DNA from: Quercus robur
Taxonomy: Eukaryota; Streptophyta; Magnoliopsida; Fagales; Fagaceae
Length of the DNA: 64,000 bases
Assembly (NCBI RefSeq): GCF_932294415.1
Contig: NC_065535.1
Location: 27,250,782-27,314,781 of the forward strand
Direction of reading: 5' to 3'
Shown: positions 21,308 to 33,323 of the stretch, in pieces
Layout: every line of letters begins with the position of its first letter
How positions within the stretch are numbered: position 1 is the stretch's first letter
Notes under the pieces: model-generated
What the model was told of the DNA's origin: nothing
Databases searched by the model: none
The model's input: the letters and a program-made list of their open reading frames with translations, nothing else
Position numbers and translations under genes: made by a program

Positions 21308-21500
21308 TCGATTTGGATCCAGTGCAATAGCATGCAATTACCACACCATGTGAGATGAAAAAGTTAATACATTTCCTTTTCTTTTTTAAAAATATCTTAT
21401 TTACTTTTACATCTCACTTGGGTGAGGCGTGGTAATTGCAAAGTGCAGATCTCAATCATTGTTTCTACCAAAAAACAATAAAGATCTCAATCATTGCATC
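21308..21500. mobile_element. MITE-like hairpin, about 190 bp
   Basis: GCAATTACCACACC...TGAGATG on the left pairs with CATCTCAC...GGCGTGGTAATTGC on the right. Arms are about 60 bp. The right arm end is duplicated by tail-only insertion 7. Confidence 0.6.
21447..21496 (+). repeat. tail-only retroinsertion 7
   Basis: A 15-bp perfect direct repeat AGATCTCAATCATTG (21447-21461, 21482-21496) flanks the 20-bp insert TTTCTACCAAAAAACAATAA. Its TACCAAAAAA resembles the ATACCAAAAAAA end of the LINE at 11485-14181. Confidence 0.65.
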
Positions 21501-22217
21501 ATGAATACAACATTTAAAGAAAGTCTAATTGGGCGTGTTCACAAATTTTGAGGAAAAGTATCTTATTTTTAGCAATGTTGGACCCAATTATAACCTTTAG
21601 AAAGTTGCAACAAATTGATCAACCTTAGTTTAGCCATTAATCATCAACATGAAACCTTCTACACAAACACGGTACTTGCATGGTATAATAATTGCATCGG
21701 ATCCAAATCTTTAGTTAGTCACCTGTGCAATGCATTGAAAAGTAACATAATATGATTTATTTCTCATATTTTTTCATCTAAATATGAAATTTAATAATTG
21801 TGATAGTTATTAATAAGTATTAATTATGATTGTATTTGTATATAGAATTATGTATATCTTATTATTACACAATAATAATATAATTATGTTTGTATATGAA
21901 ACCATATATTCTAATATTTAAAGAAAATTTATCATGCCGAGACTTTAATAGAGAGTTTAAATATACAAAATAATAATAATAAATTTAATTAAATTTATGC
22001 AAATGACAAAACTTAGGTACAGTATCTTAGGTACTGTTCCTTAGGTTCTCCTTTTAAAATTCAACCATGTAGCTACTTAACTAAGAAATATACTTCTTTT
22101 CCTCTCCCTTGTGTGTGCGTGTTTGTTTCTCAAAAAAAAAAAAAAAGTCTTGTTCTTCCTCAAGTTTGAAAAATGAGCAATGTTGGTCTTTGTGTTAACT
22201 TTGGTTAGTATCACTGC

Positions 22218-22649
22218 CTATGTAGCTAAATGAACAATAACATGAGTAAGTGATGTGGCAATATTTTTAATATTACAAAAATTAAAACCCATGCACATAA
22301 AAAATTTTAAAAAAAAAAAATTAAAACCCATAACCGTCTCAGCTGATAACGAACGCCGTTCACCAAACTTGTTCAAGCGTAGTTTCTTGGCGAAGATGGA
22401 TTTCCCATCAAACTTATCATGATCAGACTTGCAAAGGTGAAACCTAGCCGTCATGTTATGGATGCGGCTGCTGGGGAACTGAATGAACAACACAATAGTG
22501 GTAAGATCCTGAGCATGACCGTAGGCAATGAAGAATATAAAGTCTAACTCTGCCCTGATATGATTTGAAACCCATCTAAAAATTTGTTCCCACGAATCAA
22601 TAAAAATGAGAATATAAGGTGAACATAAGCGAAGCCCATCAACAAACAA
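22218..22649 (-). other. 143-codon open frame, unrecognised
   Basis: The first two thirds (about 22350-22600) are of higher complexity and GC content than the flanks and read without stops. The rest is low-complexity. I do not recognise the sequence. It may be an exon or a gene fragment captured by a transposable element, or chance. Confidence 0.2.
22281..22331 (+). repeat. tail-only retroinsertion 8
   Basis: ATTAAAACCCAT (22281-22292 and 22320-22331) flanks a 27-bp A-rich insert. Confidence 0.45.
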
Positions 22650-23139
22650 GCCTTAAATCTTAACTATGAGATTCTTCTAAAAAGGTAAGCCGAAAGAGGA
22701 GGGGGGTTGGTGAACTAGAAACGAAGGATGGTGAAAGTTGAAACAAGCAGAGAGGGATAAGAGCAATGGTTGTGGGAAACATTGTCTTTTGTATATAATA
22801 TATCTCCAATTTATAAATCTTGTCATACCTCTATATTTTTGTAATTGGAAATGTAGCAACCTCAAATTGTAATGAATGAAAGGGACTGAGCTTTAGAGAA
22901 CCAAAAAAATAATAATAATAAATAAATAAATAGAAGAGCCTCTAAAATTTATGACACTAAAAAAGATAAATGAATAGAAAATTATGAAACTAAACCTAAA
23001 AATAAATAAATAAAAGAGCTTCATTGTACGCGTTTTAAATATTCTTAATGAATTATATTATATACTTTAACTAATAAACATATATATAGATAAATAATTA
23101 CATTACATATATAATTAGCAATAATCTTGAAATGGTATA

Positions 23140-23912
23140 TGTAGGGTCAGTTTTTAAGGCCCAAGCCCAACAAGTAGGTGACTCTAGCCCAAAGAACCCT
23201 ATATAATGAATTTGTAGAGAACGGGTTACAAAACTAGGACTCAACGAAGTGAAGGTTAATTAATTTTAAGCCATGCAACGGTTGAACAAAAGAATATCTC
23301 ATTTATCTCCACTGGAAGTTCGGTCCCAGGAAATGTGTGTGTGTGCACCTATGTTCCTGATTAAAGGATATAGTCTTCTCCCTTTCTTCTGGCTTTTTCC
23401 GATCCCCTCTTCATGGGGATGCCCTTCTCTTATATAGACTCCTTAAAGTAATAAGAGTCCTACACTTATTGATTATCTGGACCTTCACTTAAGTGCCTGT
23501 CCCATCGGACATCCACCCTACCTTTCTGTGAGTTGCAGTGGCTAAGGTAACACTGTTCGCTTGTCCTCTCCACATTAATGCGGCCAGAAAAGTAGTTTCC
23601 TTACATTTAATGCGGCAGTTGGGGTCTCTCCCTGAACATCCTATGCCCTCGTTCTTCTCCCTGCTTTGTGAGGCTCATCCTTACTACCAATATTTGTCTG
23701 AAATGACTCCTCATTATGGATAGGGTGCATGTTGGACCCATATTTGGCACGTCCGAGGAGACATTCCTCCTCGAACGTCTTTTTTTAAATAAGTTTGGGC
23801 TTATTAAGGTTGGGCTGGAAGTTGTTTTGGCGACCCATTTTCTCCTTGGTTGTAGCTGGACTCTGTATAGGGCCCAAGACCCGTTGTTTAACTTGAGAAT
23901 TTTACCCTTACA
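23140..23912 (-). mobile_element. solo LTR of a gypsy family, 773 bp
   Basis: TG...CA ends with a perfect 5-bp target duplication GTATA (23135-23139 and 23913-23917). Read on the minus strand it starts TGTAAGGGTAAAATTC and carries TATATAAGAGAAGG as a TATA region. It ends with CTCTACAAATTCATT and GGGCTT-rich sequence like the end of the 42748 LTR, so it belongs to the same broad gypsy group. Confidence 0.85.
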
Positions 23913-23917
23913 GTATA

Positions 23918-24856
23918 TCAGTATTGACCAATGTTAAAATATTCTATTTCCATTGTCAAGTCAAAATAGCTTTCAGTACGATACTAACTCACTTGTTTAA
24001 AACTATATTAGCATATGAAAATTCAGACTAGTATTTATATAGTATTAACGTAATAAAAAATACAAAATAATTGTTCCTCAAAACACTTCAACTCAATAAT
24101 TTATTAAAATGGAACTTAATGTTGTTTTAAATCTTGAAAATATTTTATGATTCATTTTATACTAAAATTCGTAACAATTTTTTTTTCAAGGTATAAAATC
24201 TAACTAGAAAAATTTCTTATTACTTTAAGAAGAGAATCGTTGGTTGCATCAATGAAAAGATTTTGACAATATTTGTGGCTAGAAAAGTAAAATATTTTTT
24301 TGAAGGCAGAAAAAGTAAAATATTGTTGTTAGTTTTCACATTATTTACAAATTAAATATAAATCATAATTATTGTCCCAGTATATTTAGGGATGGTCATG
24401 GACCAAATTTAGGTCGGGTATACCCAAATACGGCCCAAAACTTTTACCATAGATACTCGGATCCCATTACCTATAATACTCCAACTAATCGAACCTCTCA
24501 TATCCACTCGTCCTCTGGCCTGGAGCAAGATAAACCATTTTTGGATTATATATATATATATATATTAAAAGAGAGAGAGAGAGAGGTCCATTAATTTTTA
24601 TGTATTGAGTTTGAGTGAGGCCTGGCCAGAATGAGAAAATTCCAATTCATTGCACTGAATCTGAAACTAACATCCATTGCCAACCTCTGACCGCAGTGTT
24701 ACATTGTGGCCCATAGCCTAAAGTTTCAATCACGTTTCAGTCACTGTCGTGCTCGGCAAAGTAATGTCAATATTCTCAATGGTCATTGTCATGGTTTCAG
24801 TTTGCACATTTGTACTCCAACTCCAGCTAATCTATCCGACTTATATTGTCCTTACT

Positions 24857-24891
<35 letters not shown>

Positions 24892-25200
24892 ACATGTTCA
24901 TAATAATAATTATATTTTTCACATTTTATAATTATACTCCAGCTCATCCATCTGATAGCTTATAGCTCACTTCTCTGGGCTGCTCCTAACATGATATTTT
25001 CAAATGGACTCTTTTTCTTTTGCTACAACTGTATGGAAAGAGACCTTTCACCATTTTATTATTGTTCCTTTTAATCGTAAAAATGGGATAATTCCATTTA
25101 AGAAAATGTTATATCTATAACATTTTCACAACACATTTATAACAAATCTTAAATAATAAATTGTTATTAGCTAATAGTGAATAAAAAAATTAATTTAACT
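23918..25200. other. AT-rich intergenic DNA
   Basis: Contains (AT)n tracts at 24548-24565 and 24862-24889, a (GA)n run at 24569-24586, one tail-only insertion (24297-24310), and at about 24380-24540 a block with GGTCGGGTATACCC that looks like a decayed transposon end. No gene. Confidence 0.5.
24283..24324 (-). repeat. tail-only retroinsertion 9
   Basis: AAAAGTAAAATATT (24283-24296 and 24311-24324) flanks the 14-bp insert TTTTTGAAGGCAGA. On the minus strand this reads CTTC followed by A5. Confidence 0.5.
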
Positions 25201-26154
25201 TAAGGGTCTGTTTGATTGGAGGGGTGAAAAAGTAGGAGGATAGAAAATTGTAAGAGGTTGGAAAATTGAGAGGATAAAAAAGATTTTAATTTCTTTCATT
25301 TTTGTTTGGTTGGGAGTGGAAAAATGGATGGACGGAAAAAGTGAGTTTGTATAAATTTACTCATACACTCTTGCTAAAAAATGATAACCAATTAACATAA
25401 AAAAGTGACAAACAACCAAAAAAAAAAAAAAAAGCAATCACCCAATTTATTAAAAAATAAAAATCATGTCCCAAAAAAAAAAAAAAAAAAGGCAAAGTCC
25501 AGGAAAAAAAAAAAGGGAAAAAAGAGGCAACATGCACACCCACCATCCAAGAAAAAAAAAGCAAAAAAAAAGGAGCAATGGAAATAGAATATGCACACCC
25601 ACACACACACACAGAGGAATTAAACATGGGCATTTTTGTCTATTACACACACACACACAGAGAGAGGAATTAAACATGGGCATTTTTTTCTATTAAGCAA
25701 CCTCATTTTCTTCCTTTAGTTTTCTCTCCATTTTGAGGAGAAAACTTTTTGGTGGGCCCGAAGAGAAAATACCTGAACCTTACTATTTATTTTCCTTCCT
25801 CCTCACCTAACCAATCACACTCAAAAAAGTTTTCCTTCTCATTTTCTCTCCAAAGTTTTCCATCTACCCTATTTCACTTTTAAACAAACACATCTTAATT
25901 TTTCTCATTTTTGTTTGATTGGAAGTGAAAAAGTAGATGGACGGAAAAAGTGAGTTTGTATAAATTTACTCATACATCCTTGTTAAAAAATGATAGCCAA
26001 TTAAAACAAAAAAGTGACAAACAACCAAAAAAAAAAAAGCAATCACCCAATTTATTAAAAAATAAAAATCATGTCCCAAAAAAAAATCATGTCTAGTTAA
26101 ACAAAAAAAAAAAAAAAAACAACTATCACACCAAAAAAAAGAAAAGAAGAAGGG

Positions 26155-26197
<43 letters not shown>

Positions 26198-26471
26198 AAG
26201 TCCAGGAAAATTAAAAAAAAAAAAAAAAAAAAAAAAAGGGAATTGGACATGGGAATTTTTGTCCATTAAGCAGCCTCATTTTCTCCCTTTAGTTTCCTCT
26301 CCATTTTTTGGAGAAAACTTTTTGGTGGACCTAGGGAGAAAATACATGGGTCATATCATTTATTTTCCTTCCTCCCCACCCAATCAAACACACTCAAAAA
26401 AGTTTTCCTTCCAATTTTCTCTCCAAAGTTTTCCATCTATCTTATTTCACTTTCAAACAAACACACCCTAA
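25201..26471. mobile_element. MITE with an internal tandem duplication
   Basis: The outer ends are inverted repeats (TAAGGGTCTGTTTGATTGGA against the reverse complement of CAAACAAACACACCCTAAGG). Inside, a block of about 600 bp occurs twice (about 25300-25890 and 25905-26465), each starting TTTGTTTG(A/G)TTGG(A/G)AGTG. Each is loaded with A runs and ends in GAAAACTTT...CATTTT motifs and AAACAAACACA. Coding potential in the A runs is spurious. Confidence 0.6.
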
Positions 26472-28855
26472 GGGTTCAAATTCGATGGAAAATATTGTGT
26501 AAAGATAGTTTTCCGTACTTTCCAATGTTTGGTAGCATTATAATAAATGAGTTAAAGGAAAACTATCTTTAGTCAACATTAAAAATATGGTTTATTTTAA
26601 GAGATTGTTTTCCACTAATTTTTTTTGGAAAACAACTCTATCTCACAGCAAGCTAAATAAGAGAAGTTATGAGATTATTTTTCAACTCATTTAAGGTTAT
26701 TATCAAAAATAGGAAAATAAGACAATTTTATGGAAAATATTTTTCAGAAAATAACTCATTTTCTAAAAAACATTATTATTGAAACAAACAGAACGCTAAT
26801 AATAAATTACTACTTATAATTTATTGTAAAAGTATTATAAAAAAAATATGATTGTAACGTTTCTCATTCCATTAATGGTTCACTTGAGATAGCACCTATA
26901 AAGTTTATTATCTCCTCATTTTTTACTTATATGGTGACATGACTATCAAGCCTCTTTTTATTTTGTAATGACAAGGTAAGGGTTGGGATTCAAACACAAG
27001 TTCTGTAGGGGAATATGGATTTGTGAGATGATGAAAAAAAAAATGTGAAAGAAAATAATCATACAAGATAATATTTACTTAATTTGGCAATTTAATTACG
27101 TTCATAAAATTGATGTTATTTCACTATTTTCATGAAAAAATACAAAATATAGCAGTACTGTTTTTCTCTTTCAAAACAACATCAAAACCCTAATCTCAAT
27201 CAATGGTATTTATATGTTACACAAAGGATTCACAACGCCCTAAAAACAGATCCACTTCAACTCTAAAAAAAAAAAAAAAGAAAAAAAAAAAAAAAAGAAG
27301 CCATTAGCTTTTCTTGTTCTTATCAAATGTGCAAATGCTTCCTGGAGTGCACTGGATCTGGAAGCACAAAACACAAGCCCGACACAAAATTATTTTTAAA
27401 ACACGTGTCAATTTCCATAGACTAAAACAATGGGCTGAAATTCAAACATAGAGTAGGTTCCCCCACTGCCCTTCAATTACAAAGCTGGTTGTCACTATCA
27501 TGTCTTGTATTTTGATCCTTTTCTCTTATAGACTTTTAAAAATAATTGTAGACCAAAACGGCTAAACAGGGTGGTAGCTTCTTGCGGCACATGGTATTTT
27601 TAGACACATGTATTGTAATAATACTATATATATATATATAAACTATCTTACAAAAAATATTACAAATTGTTAATGCGGAGGATGATTATTGATAAATAAA
27701 AAAGTAATATTAATAGTGGATCTAAATAAAAGCTAACCATATTAACATTTTATAAAAATGTTATAAAATAATTTATGTCTATAACATTACTCTATTGTAC
27801 ATTTGTTATCAAATATATTAGAGAAATGGACACAAATCCAGTCCTTACCAAATTGAGAGAGAAGGTATATGAAGTATGAACAAGTCCTCAAGGAGGACCA
27901 TGTTTTTTTAATTTTGGGTATTTCTCACATGACAGAAGTTATGTGGTACAGTACATTTGGTTTTTTTTTTTTTAAGGAAAATTTAGTTCCCAATTAAATT
28001 GAAATAATTGGTTTCACTTACTAATATAACTCGGACAGTATGAAATACAATCCAGTTAAACATTTGAATTTAATTAGAAATTAAAACTAATGTAGTACGG
28101 CAAAAAAAAAGTAATGCTGTCTTCTCTGAAAAAAACACAAAAAGTGATACTGAAGTTCATAGGAAGAGGCGAGCTACCAATAAAGAAGAGAATTTTCACA
28201 ATATAAAAATTCTTAGTTTAAACTGTTGTGGGCTTAGGATCCCCAAGTTGCTATTTGGCAAGAGAGGAAGATCGCCAATAATTTTCCAACTAGAACTAAA
28301 CTTTTTGTCCAAAAGATTTCTCATTCTTTCTCATGGGCACTCTGTAACGAGGAGGTTGAATCTTGCACAAGTCATTTTGCTGAAAGCTAGACAACAACAG
28401 CTTCAATCATGACTCATGAGACAAGCTTAATTATTGTCAGGAAAATTATTTTGCTAATGTCATTGTGGAGAGAACTTTTGGAGAGCTAGTTGATCTTTTG
28501 AATTCATAAACAATTTGTCCATTGGAGGTCGCATGAATTCTTAAGGAAATTAATTTTATTTGTGAAAATTTCTATTATATGTCATTTGCTAATATACCTT
28601 TATGGTATAATAGAGCTGCTCTATTTTTTGTTAATGTTGCAAAAGAGAATAAGAGGTCATTATTTGGTCAAAAGAATGGTTTTTTTTTTTTTTTTTTTTA
28701 ATGTACAACATATCTTCAATCAATAAAATCTAAAAAAGTAAATAAATAAAGAAAAAGAAGAAACTTTCTCATCCTAATCTTACCCTAGTCCAGTTCTTGG
28801 TGCTTGGCCTCATCTATAATAAAAAATAATAATAATGCAATTGATGATATATTAG

Positions 28856-28891
<36 letters not shown>

Positions 28892-29363
28892 ATGATTCTT
28901 ATCATAAGTAGGAAAACTACATTATCACGGCAGGTAAAAAAACATAGGGTTTGCGCATTTGATGATGAGATCCCGACGGTCATGGAAAAGAAAGTCATTT
29001 GGAAATTGGAAACTCATTTTTTTAAAACCACGAAAGTCACCCAAATAATCACCACGAGCCACGAGTCATGAGGGCTCTCGTATTGATACAATTCCAAGAT
29101 ATTATTTTATGACATTATTGGCGCAAGGGGTGCTTCATCAGACCATAATCACACTTTGACCCTGCCAATTAATGAATATAAGGTTAAGGGTCACAATCAA
29201 TCACGTCTTTAATTAAGATGCTGGGGAAAATGATTACCAACCAAACTTGGACCCCTATCCTATGAAGGAATCAACCAAAAATGTGTAAGTACCCGAGAAG
29301 CCAGAAACTTTAAAAATAAAAATAAAAACTTTAAAAAATAAGTAAAAAAATAAAAACGTTAGC
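26472..29363. other. AT-rich intergenic DNA
   Basis: The first part (26480-26800) has GGAAAACTATCTTT and its inverted counterpart and is probably another decayed MITE. Poly(A)/poly(T) runs lie at 27268-27296, 28681-28700 and 28858-28887. A LINE endonuclease scrap is given separately. No gene. Confidence 0.5.
28198..28680 (+). pseudogene. possible LINE ORF2 endonuclease scrap
   Basis: The peptide KILSLNCCGLRIPKL at 28206-28250 resembles the conserved start of the plant LINE AP-endonuclease domain (KILSWNCRGLGNP-like, from memory). Beyond this the frame is broken and nothing else is convincing. Confidence 0.35.
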
Positions 29364-29783
29364 CCCAATGGAACAGGATCAATCACCTAATGCCTTACTC
29401 AAGATGTTTTGGCGTTTTACACAAATTTAATTATTAGAGCATTAGACTTGTTTAGGATCTGATTAAATATTGCTTATTTTGTTAAAATTAAAAATTTATT
29501 ATTGAAAGTATTGTAAATAAAGATAAAAGTTAGCTGAAATAGTATAGTGGGACTCATGAATAGTATCAAAAAGCCCAATGGAACAGGATCAATCACCTAA
29601 TGCCTTACTCAAGATGTTTTGGCGTTTTACACAAATTTAATTATTAGAGCATTAGACTTGTTTAGGATCTGATTAAATATTGCTTATTTTGTTAAAATTA
29701 AAAATTTATTATTGAAAGTATTGTAAATAAAGATAAAAGTTAGCTGAAATAGTATAGTGGGACTCATGAATAGTATCAAAAAG
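29364..29783 (+). repeat. perfect 210-bp tandem duplication
   Basis: 29364-29573 and 29574-29783 are identical base for base by eye. The unit contains the ATGAATAGTA and GTTAGCTGAAATAG words of a common plant hAT-MITE. Non-coding. Confidence 0.9.
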
Positions 29784-29867
29784 TGCAGTGGGAACATGAA
29801 TAGTAGTAAAAATAAGTTGAATAGTGAAATAATTTTCATTTTTCATTGGTATCTAAACGAAGACTTA

Positions 29868-30098
29868 GTGTGAGTTTGGATTGCGTTCCAAACTCATCAC
29901 GTCTAACGTTTGCGTTTAACAGTTGGGTCCTGTGCACTGTTCATGAGACTCAGCTGTACGGAAAAACACAAATCATTCATCATTTAAAAACTGTTCATGG
30001 GACCCACAGGCATTATTCATCATTTAAAAATTATTTTACTACAGTGTTTTCATCAATAAGTTTTCCGTTTTCAGTAATAAGCGGTACCCAAACTGACC
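29868..30098. mobile_element. hAT-like MITE
   Basis: GTGAGTTTGGATTGCG at the left pairs with the reverse complement of CGGTACCCAAACTGAC at the right. The interior has repeated TTCATCATTTAAAAA and CTGTTCATG(G/A)GAC words. Confidence 0.55.
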
Positions 30099-30133
30099 TT
30101 TAGTAGCAAATTTCAAGTATAGTTGCTCAAAAT

Positions 30134-31132
30134 TGTTAGGACATATGTGTTTCACATGTTAAGAATATATGTCATGATTTTATGTAATTGACTTATCCTT
30201 TGAAAAAACGCACTTTATTTGTATTTGGGTAGATTTAGGATGTTTTAAATACTTTAAGAAACTTTATTTCAAGATCAAGTATTAAAACTTTCAAGTCTGT
30301 TCAAGAAAACAAGTTCAGAGTGCAAAATCTTTAAAGTTCGACAGCTGCATCTATCGAGCTTAAGGAAGCTGTTCTTCATTCGGTGTGCTCGACACCTGCT
30401 ATCTGTCAAGATTTAAGATTTTCAGAATTCCAATCTGATTTTCTTGGGATCCGTAAATGTGTCTTTGGGCTTTCTTTTTTCCTAACCCTAGACATATAAA
30501 ATGATCAATTTAAGGGCCGTCAAAGTGTTTACAAGTTGCACAAGCTTTGAGCAAACTCTGTTCAAGCGAATTGTGACCGGAGACGAAATTCTTGCCCTAA
30601 TTCATCTATTTCTCTTGAAGAAGTTGCTGTGTATGTGTACCATAGGGTTTTGTGACCAAACATCTTCTTGATCTTCATCGTGTGGATGAACTGAAAAACT
30701 TTGCAACCAACAACCTTCTTAATTGGTGATTGAAGTCGCATACTGGGATCCACGCAATTGGTTAGTCACATACTGGGAGTCGTGCATCTGAAAGGGAAAC
30801 TGTCACTATAGAACAAGTCCAATTGAGTATTGGGGTAAGGGTTCAACTGTAGGTTGGTAAGGTATTTGGATTCCTTTACTTGTAACCGCTTGTTGTGATA
30901 ATAGTGGAGTTTCGGGAGTGGGGACCTGAAAATCACCCGGTGGGGTTTTTGCCATTAGGTTTTCCCTATTCGTAAACAAATCACCGTGTTATTTATTTTC
31001 CACTGCATATTTAGTTTATTGGTGATTTGTTTGTGCTACCACGCATTTGCATGATAAATTGATTAATTAATAACTTGACTAATTAATTAATTAATTTCTA
31101 CCATAAGGAGTCATTCTGTTTGTGGCCTATCA
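30134..31132 (+). mobile_element. solo LTR of the 32487 element family, 999 bp
   Basis: Starts TGTTAGGACATATG, ends GGCCTATCA, with a perfect 5-bp target duplication AAAAT (30129-30133 and 31133-31137). It shares the whole LTR layout of 32487-33252 and 40618-41562: GTAATTGGGTAGAT, TATA box GACATATAAAATG near 30492, ACTTGTAACCGCTTGTT, and GGAGTCA...GGCCTATCA. It therefore records an independent insertion of the same family 1.4 kb upstream of the full element. Confidence 0.9.
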
Positions 31133-31137
31133 AAAAT

Positions 31138-32249
31138 AATGTTTAAATTGTGGTTTAGAAAATATTGTGAAAACACATGTTTAGAGTATTTATTATAATG
31201 CAAAAAATGTATTTGATATCATATTTCAAATAACATATTTTAAAACATGAAAAAACATAAAAGAGTATTTGTTATATGCATATATATTTTTAAATGATGA
31301 GTACAGTAAAAGTATTATTATTTTATTTGAAAATAGATAAAATTCTCTCATTTTACCGTTGCCTCTCTTCAATCTTCACAGACTTTTTCCTCTCCTCCTT
31401 CTCTCTTTTCTTTTCTACACTGCTACTTCTCTCTTTCTTTTTCTTTGTGTCCTCAAAACCCACTGGTGCTCATCTCTAATAGTGATCTATTGATCTCCTA
31501 GGTGAAGTAAGTCGCTTTTGTCACTGTCAACAGCCACCGCAAAACCCACGCATCAAAGTGTACGATTTGAACTCTAAAAATCCACAAATCTGACTTCAAA
31601 TCCAAGTTTGAAGAAAGCTGGGAAGGATTCGTTAGGAGATTTAAAGTAGGATTTGAATCAAAAGATTTTATTTATGAGAATGAGTCATTGGTAGATAGAA
31701 GAGTAAATGAATCTAAAGAATTTATGAAAATTTATGAGGTCAAGTCCAAATGAATTTTTTGTGAGAGAGGGAGAGGGAGGAGTTTGAAGACGACTCTGCA
31801 TGAAAGGGGAGGTTCCAGGTATTAATGGGAGGAAAAAGAAAGAGAAAAGTTTGGAGGCATAAGAGAGAGAAAGAAGTTCCTGGCGTGAGTAGCGAGTCCT
31901 AAAACTTTTAGTTACATGTAGTCTTATTAGGAAGGGCCTACAATTTTTAATATATTTACAAAAGTCTCATTAAATAATGTTATTTGAAAACTGAAAACTA
32001 GTATGGATGAGTTCTTTAAATATAGTGTTCAAACACCCTAAAATGAGAAATGTAACTCAAACACTTCTAAATAAAATTTCCTACCAAACATGTTTTTTTT
32101 TTTTTTTGGCTCACAGTTTTCAATGTTTAAACAGTGAAAACTATTATTTGGAATTGCTTACCAAACAGGCCCTTAACATCTAAGTTTGTAAACAAATATC
32201 TATTTTAACACTCAAAAAAGTACTTTATTTATTTTAACACATTTTTTTA

Positions 32250-32288
<39 letters not shown>

Positions 32289-32481
32289 GCCTTCATGACA
32301 ACAACAACAAAAATTCTCCATTAATCTCAAATTGTTGTGATAAGAAAATATCGTGGTTGTGGTTGTGGGTTTTGGTCTAGTCTCCACCGATCTACTAGTT
32401 GTTGAGTGTTGGTTGGTTTGTGCGGTTTGGGTTTTGGTGGTTGTTGATTTAACAGATTTTGGTTGTTGTTTTAATGGGTTT
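31138..32481. other. repeat-rich DNA upstream of the LTR element
   Basis: AT-rich, with MITE-like ends (GCTTACCAAACAGGCCCTTA at about 32156) and a (CT)n microsatellite at 32253-32286. From 32340 on there is GT-rich sequence (GGTTGTGGTTGTGGG, GGTTTTGGTGGTTG) that resumes at 41568 on the far side of the LTR element. This resembles the GT-rich core of the element at 7275-8397. Confidence 0.4.
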
Positions 32482-32486
32482 TAGTG

Positions 32487-33252
32487 TGTTAGGACATATG
32501 TCATGAATTGGTTAATCATTTGACAAAACGCACTTTACTTGTAATTGGGTAGATCTAGGATATGTTTAATACTTTAAGGAACAAGAGTTCAAGTCTAGTA
32601 TTTAAGTCATGCAAGTCTGTCTAAAAAACAAGTGAAGAAGTGTTGTTCATTAAAACTCGACAGATAAATCTATCAAGGTTTAATAAGAATTCTCAACAGT
32701 TGCTCGACAGAAGTTGTATCTATTGAAAATTACGAAATTCAGATTTCTAGATCTGTTTTTCACGTATCCAAGTTGCTTCTTAATTTTCATCATCTGGATG
32801 AACTGAAGAATTTTGCAGCCAACATCTTTCTCAAGTTAATGTGTTAGTCACATACTGGGATTTGTGCATCGATTGGTTGGTCACGTATTTGGAGCCGTGC
32901 ATTGATATGAGAGATTGTCACTATATTGCAAGTCCAATTATGTATTAGAGTAAAGGTTCAACTGTAGGTTGGTATTAAGTACTATGATTCCTTTTACTTG
33001 TAACCGCTTGTTTTGATAATAGTGAATTTTCGGGAGTGGTGACTTTAAATTCACCCGATGGGGTTTTGTCTCAGTGGTTTTCTCCATTTGTAAACAAATC
33101 GCCTATGTCAAATTCATTTTCTGCTACATTTAACTTAGTTGATGATTTGTTTATGCTACCACGCTTATTGTATGTAATTGAATCTAATTAATTCACTTGG
33201 CTAATTAATTGATTAATTTACCAAAGGGAGTCAATACATTCTTGGCCTATTA
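32487..33252 (+). repeat. 5' LTR of the 32487 element
   Basis: 766 bp against 945 bp for the 3' LTR. The 5' copy lacks a block of about 180 bp just after TTTTTCACGTAT, which in the 3' LTR and the solo LTR carries the TATA box region (ACATATAAAA). The 5' LTR thus seems to have lost its promoter. Confidence 0.85.
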
Positions 33253-33323
33253 AGTGGTATCAAAGCGAGCATACTCTGATTAGGGTTAATATTTGTTGTG
33301 TGATCCATTGACCCCTGTTTATA

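Larger units (their letters stand above)
20780..23134. other. intergenic region downstream of NPF-B
   Basis: Begins with the NPF-B 3' flank and a short degenerate tandem repeat (20845-20950, units around CTAATTAGCTT and GAATCACTGCAA). It then holds a MITE-like hairpin at 21308-21500 and a possible gene scrap at 22218-22649. The remainder is AT-rich with no clear feature. Confidence 0.5.

Noticed and set aside
25361..26250. Phe/Lys-rich open frames on both strands
   Set aside because: They are translations of long A and T runs inside a MITE.
26455..26475. GGGTTCAAATTC, similar to a tRNA B box
   Set aside because: No A box at the right spacing and no cloverleaf stems around it.
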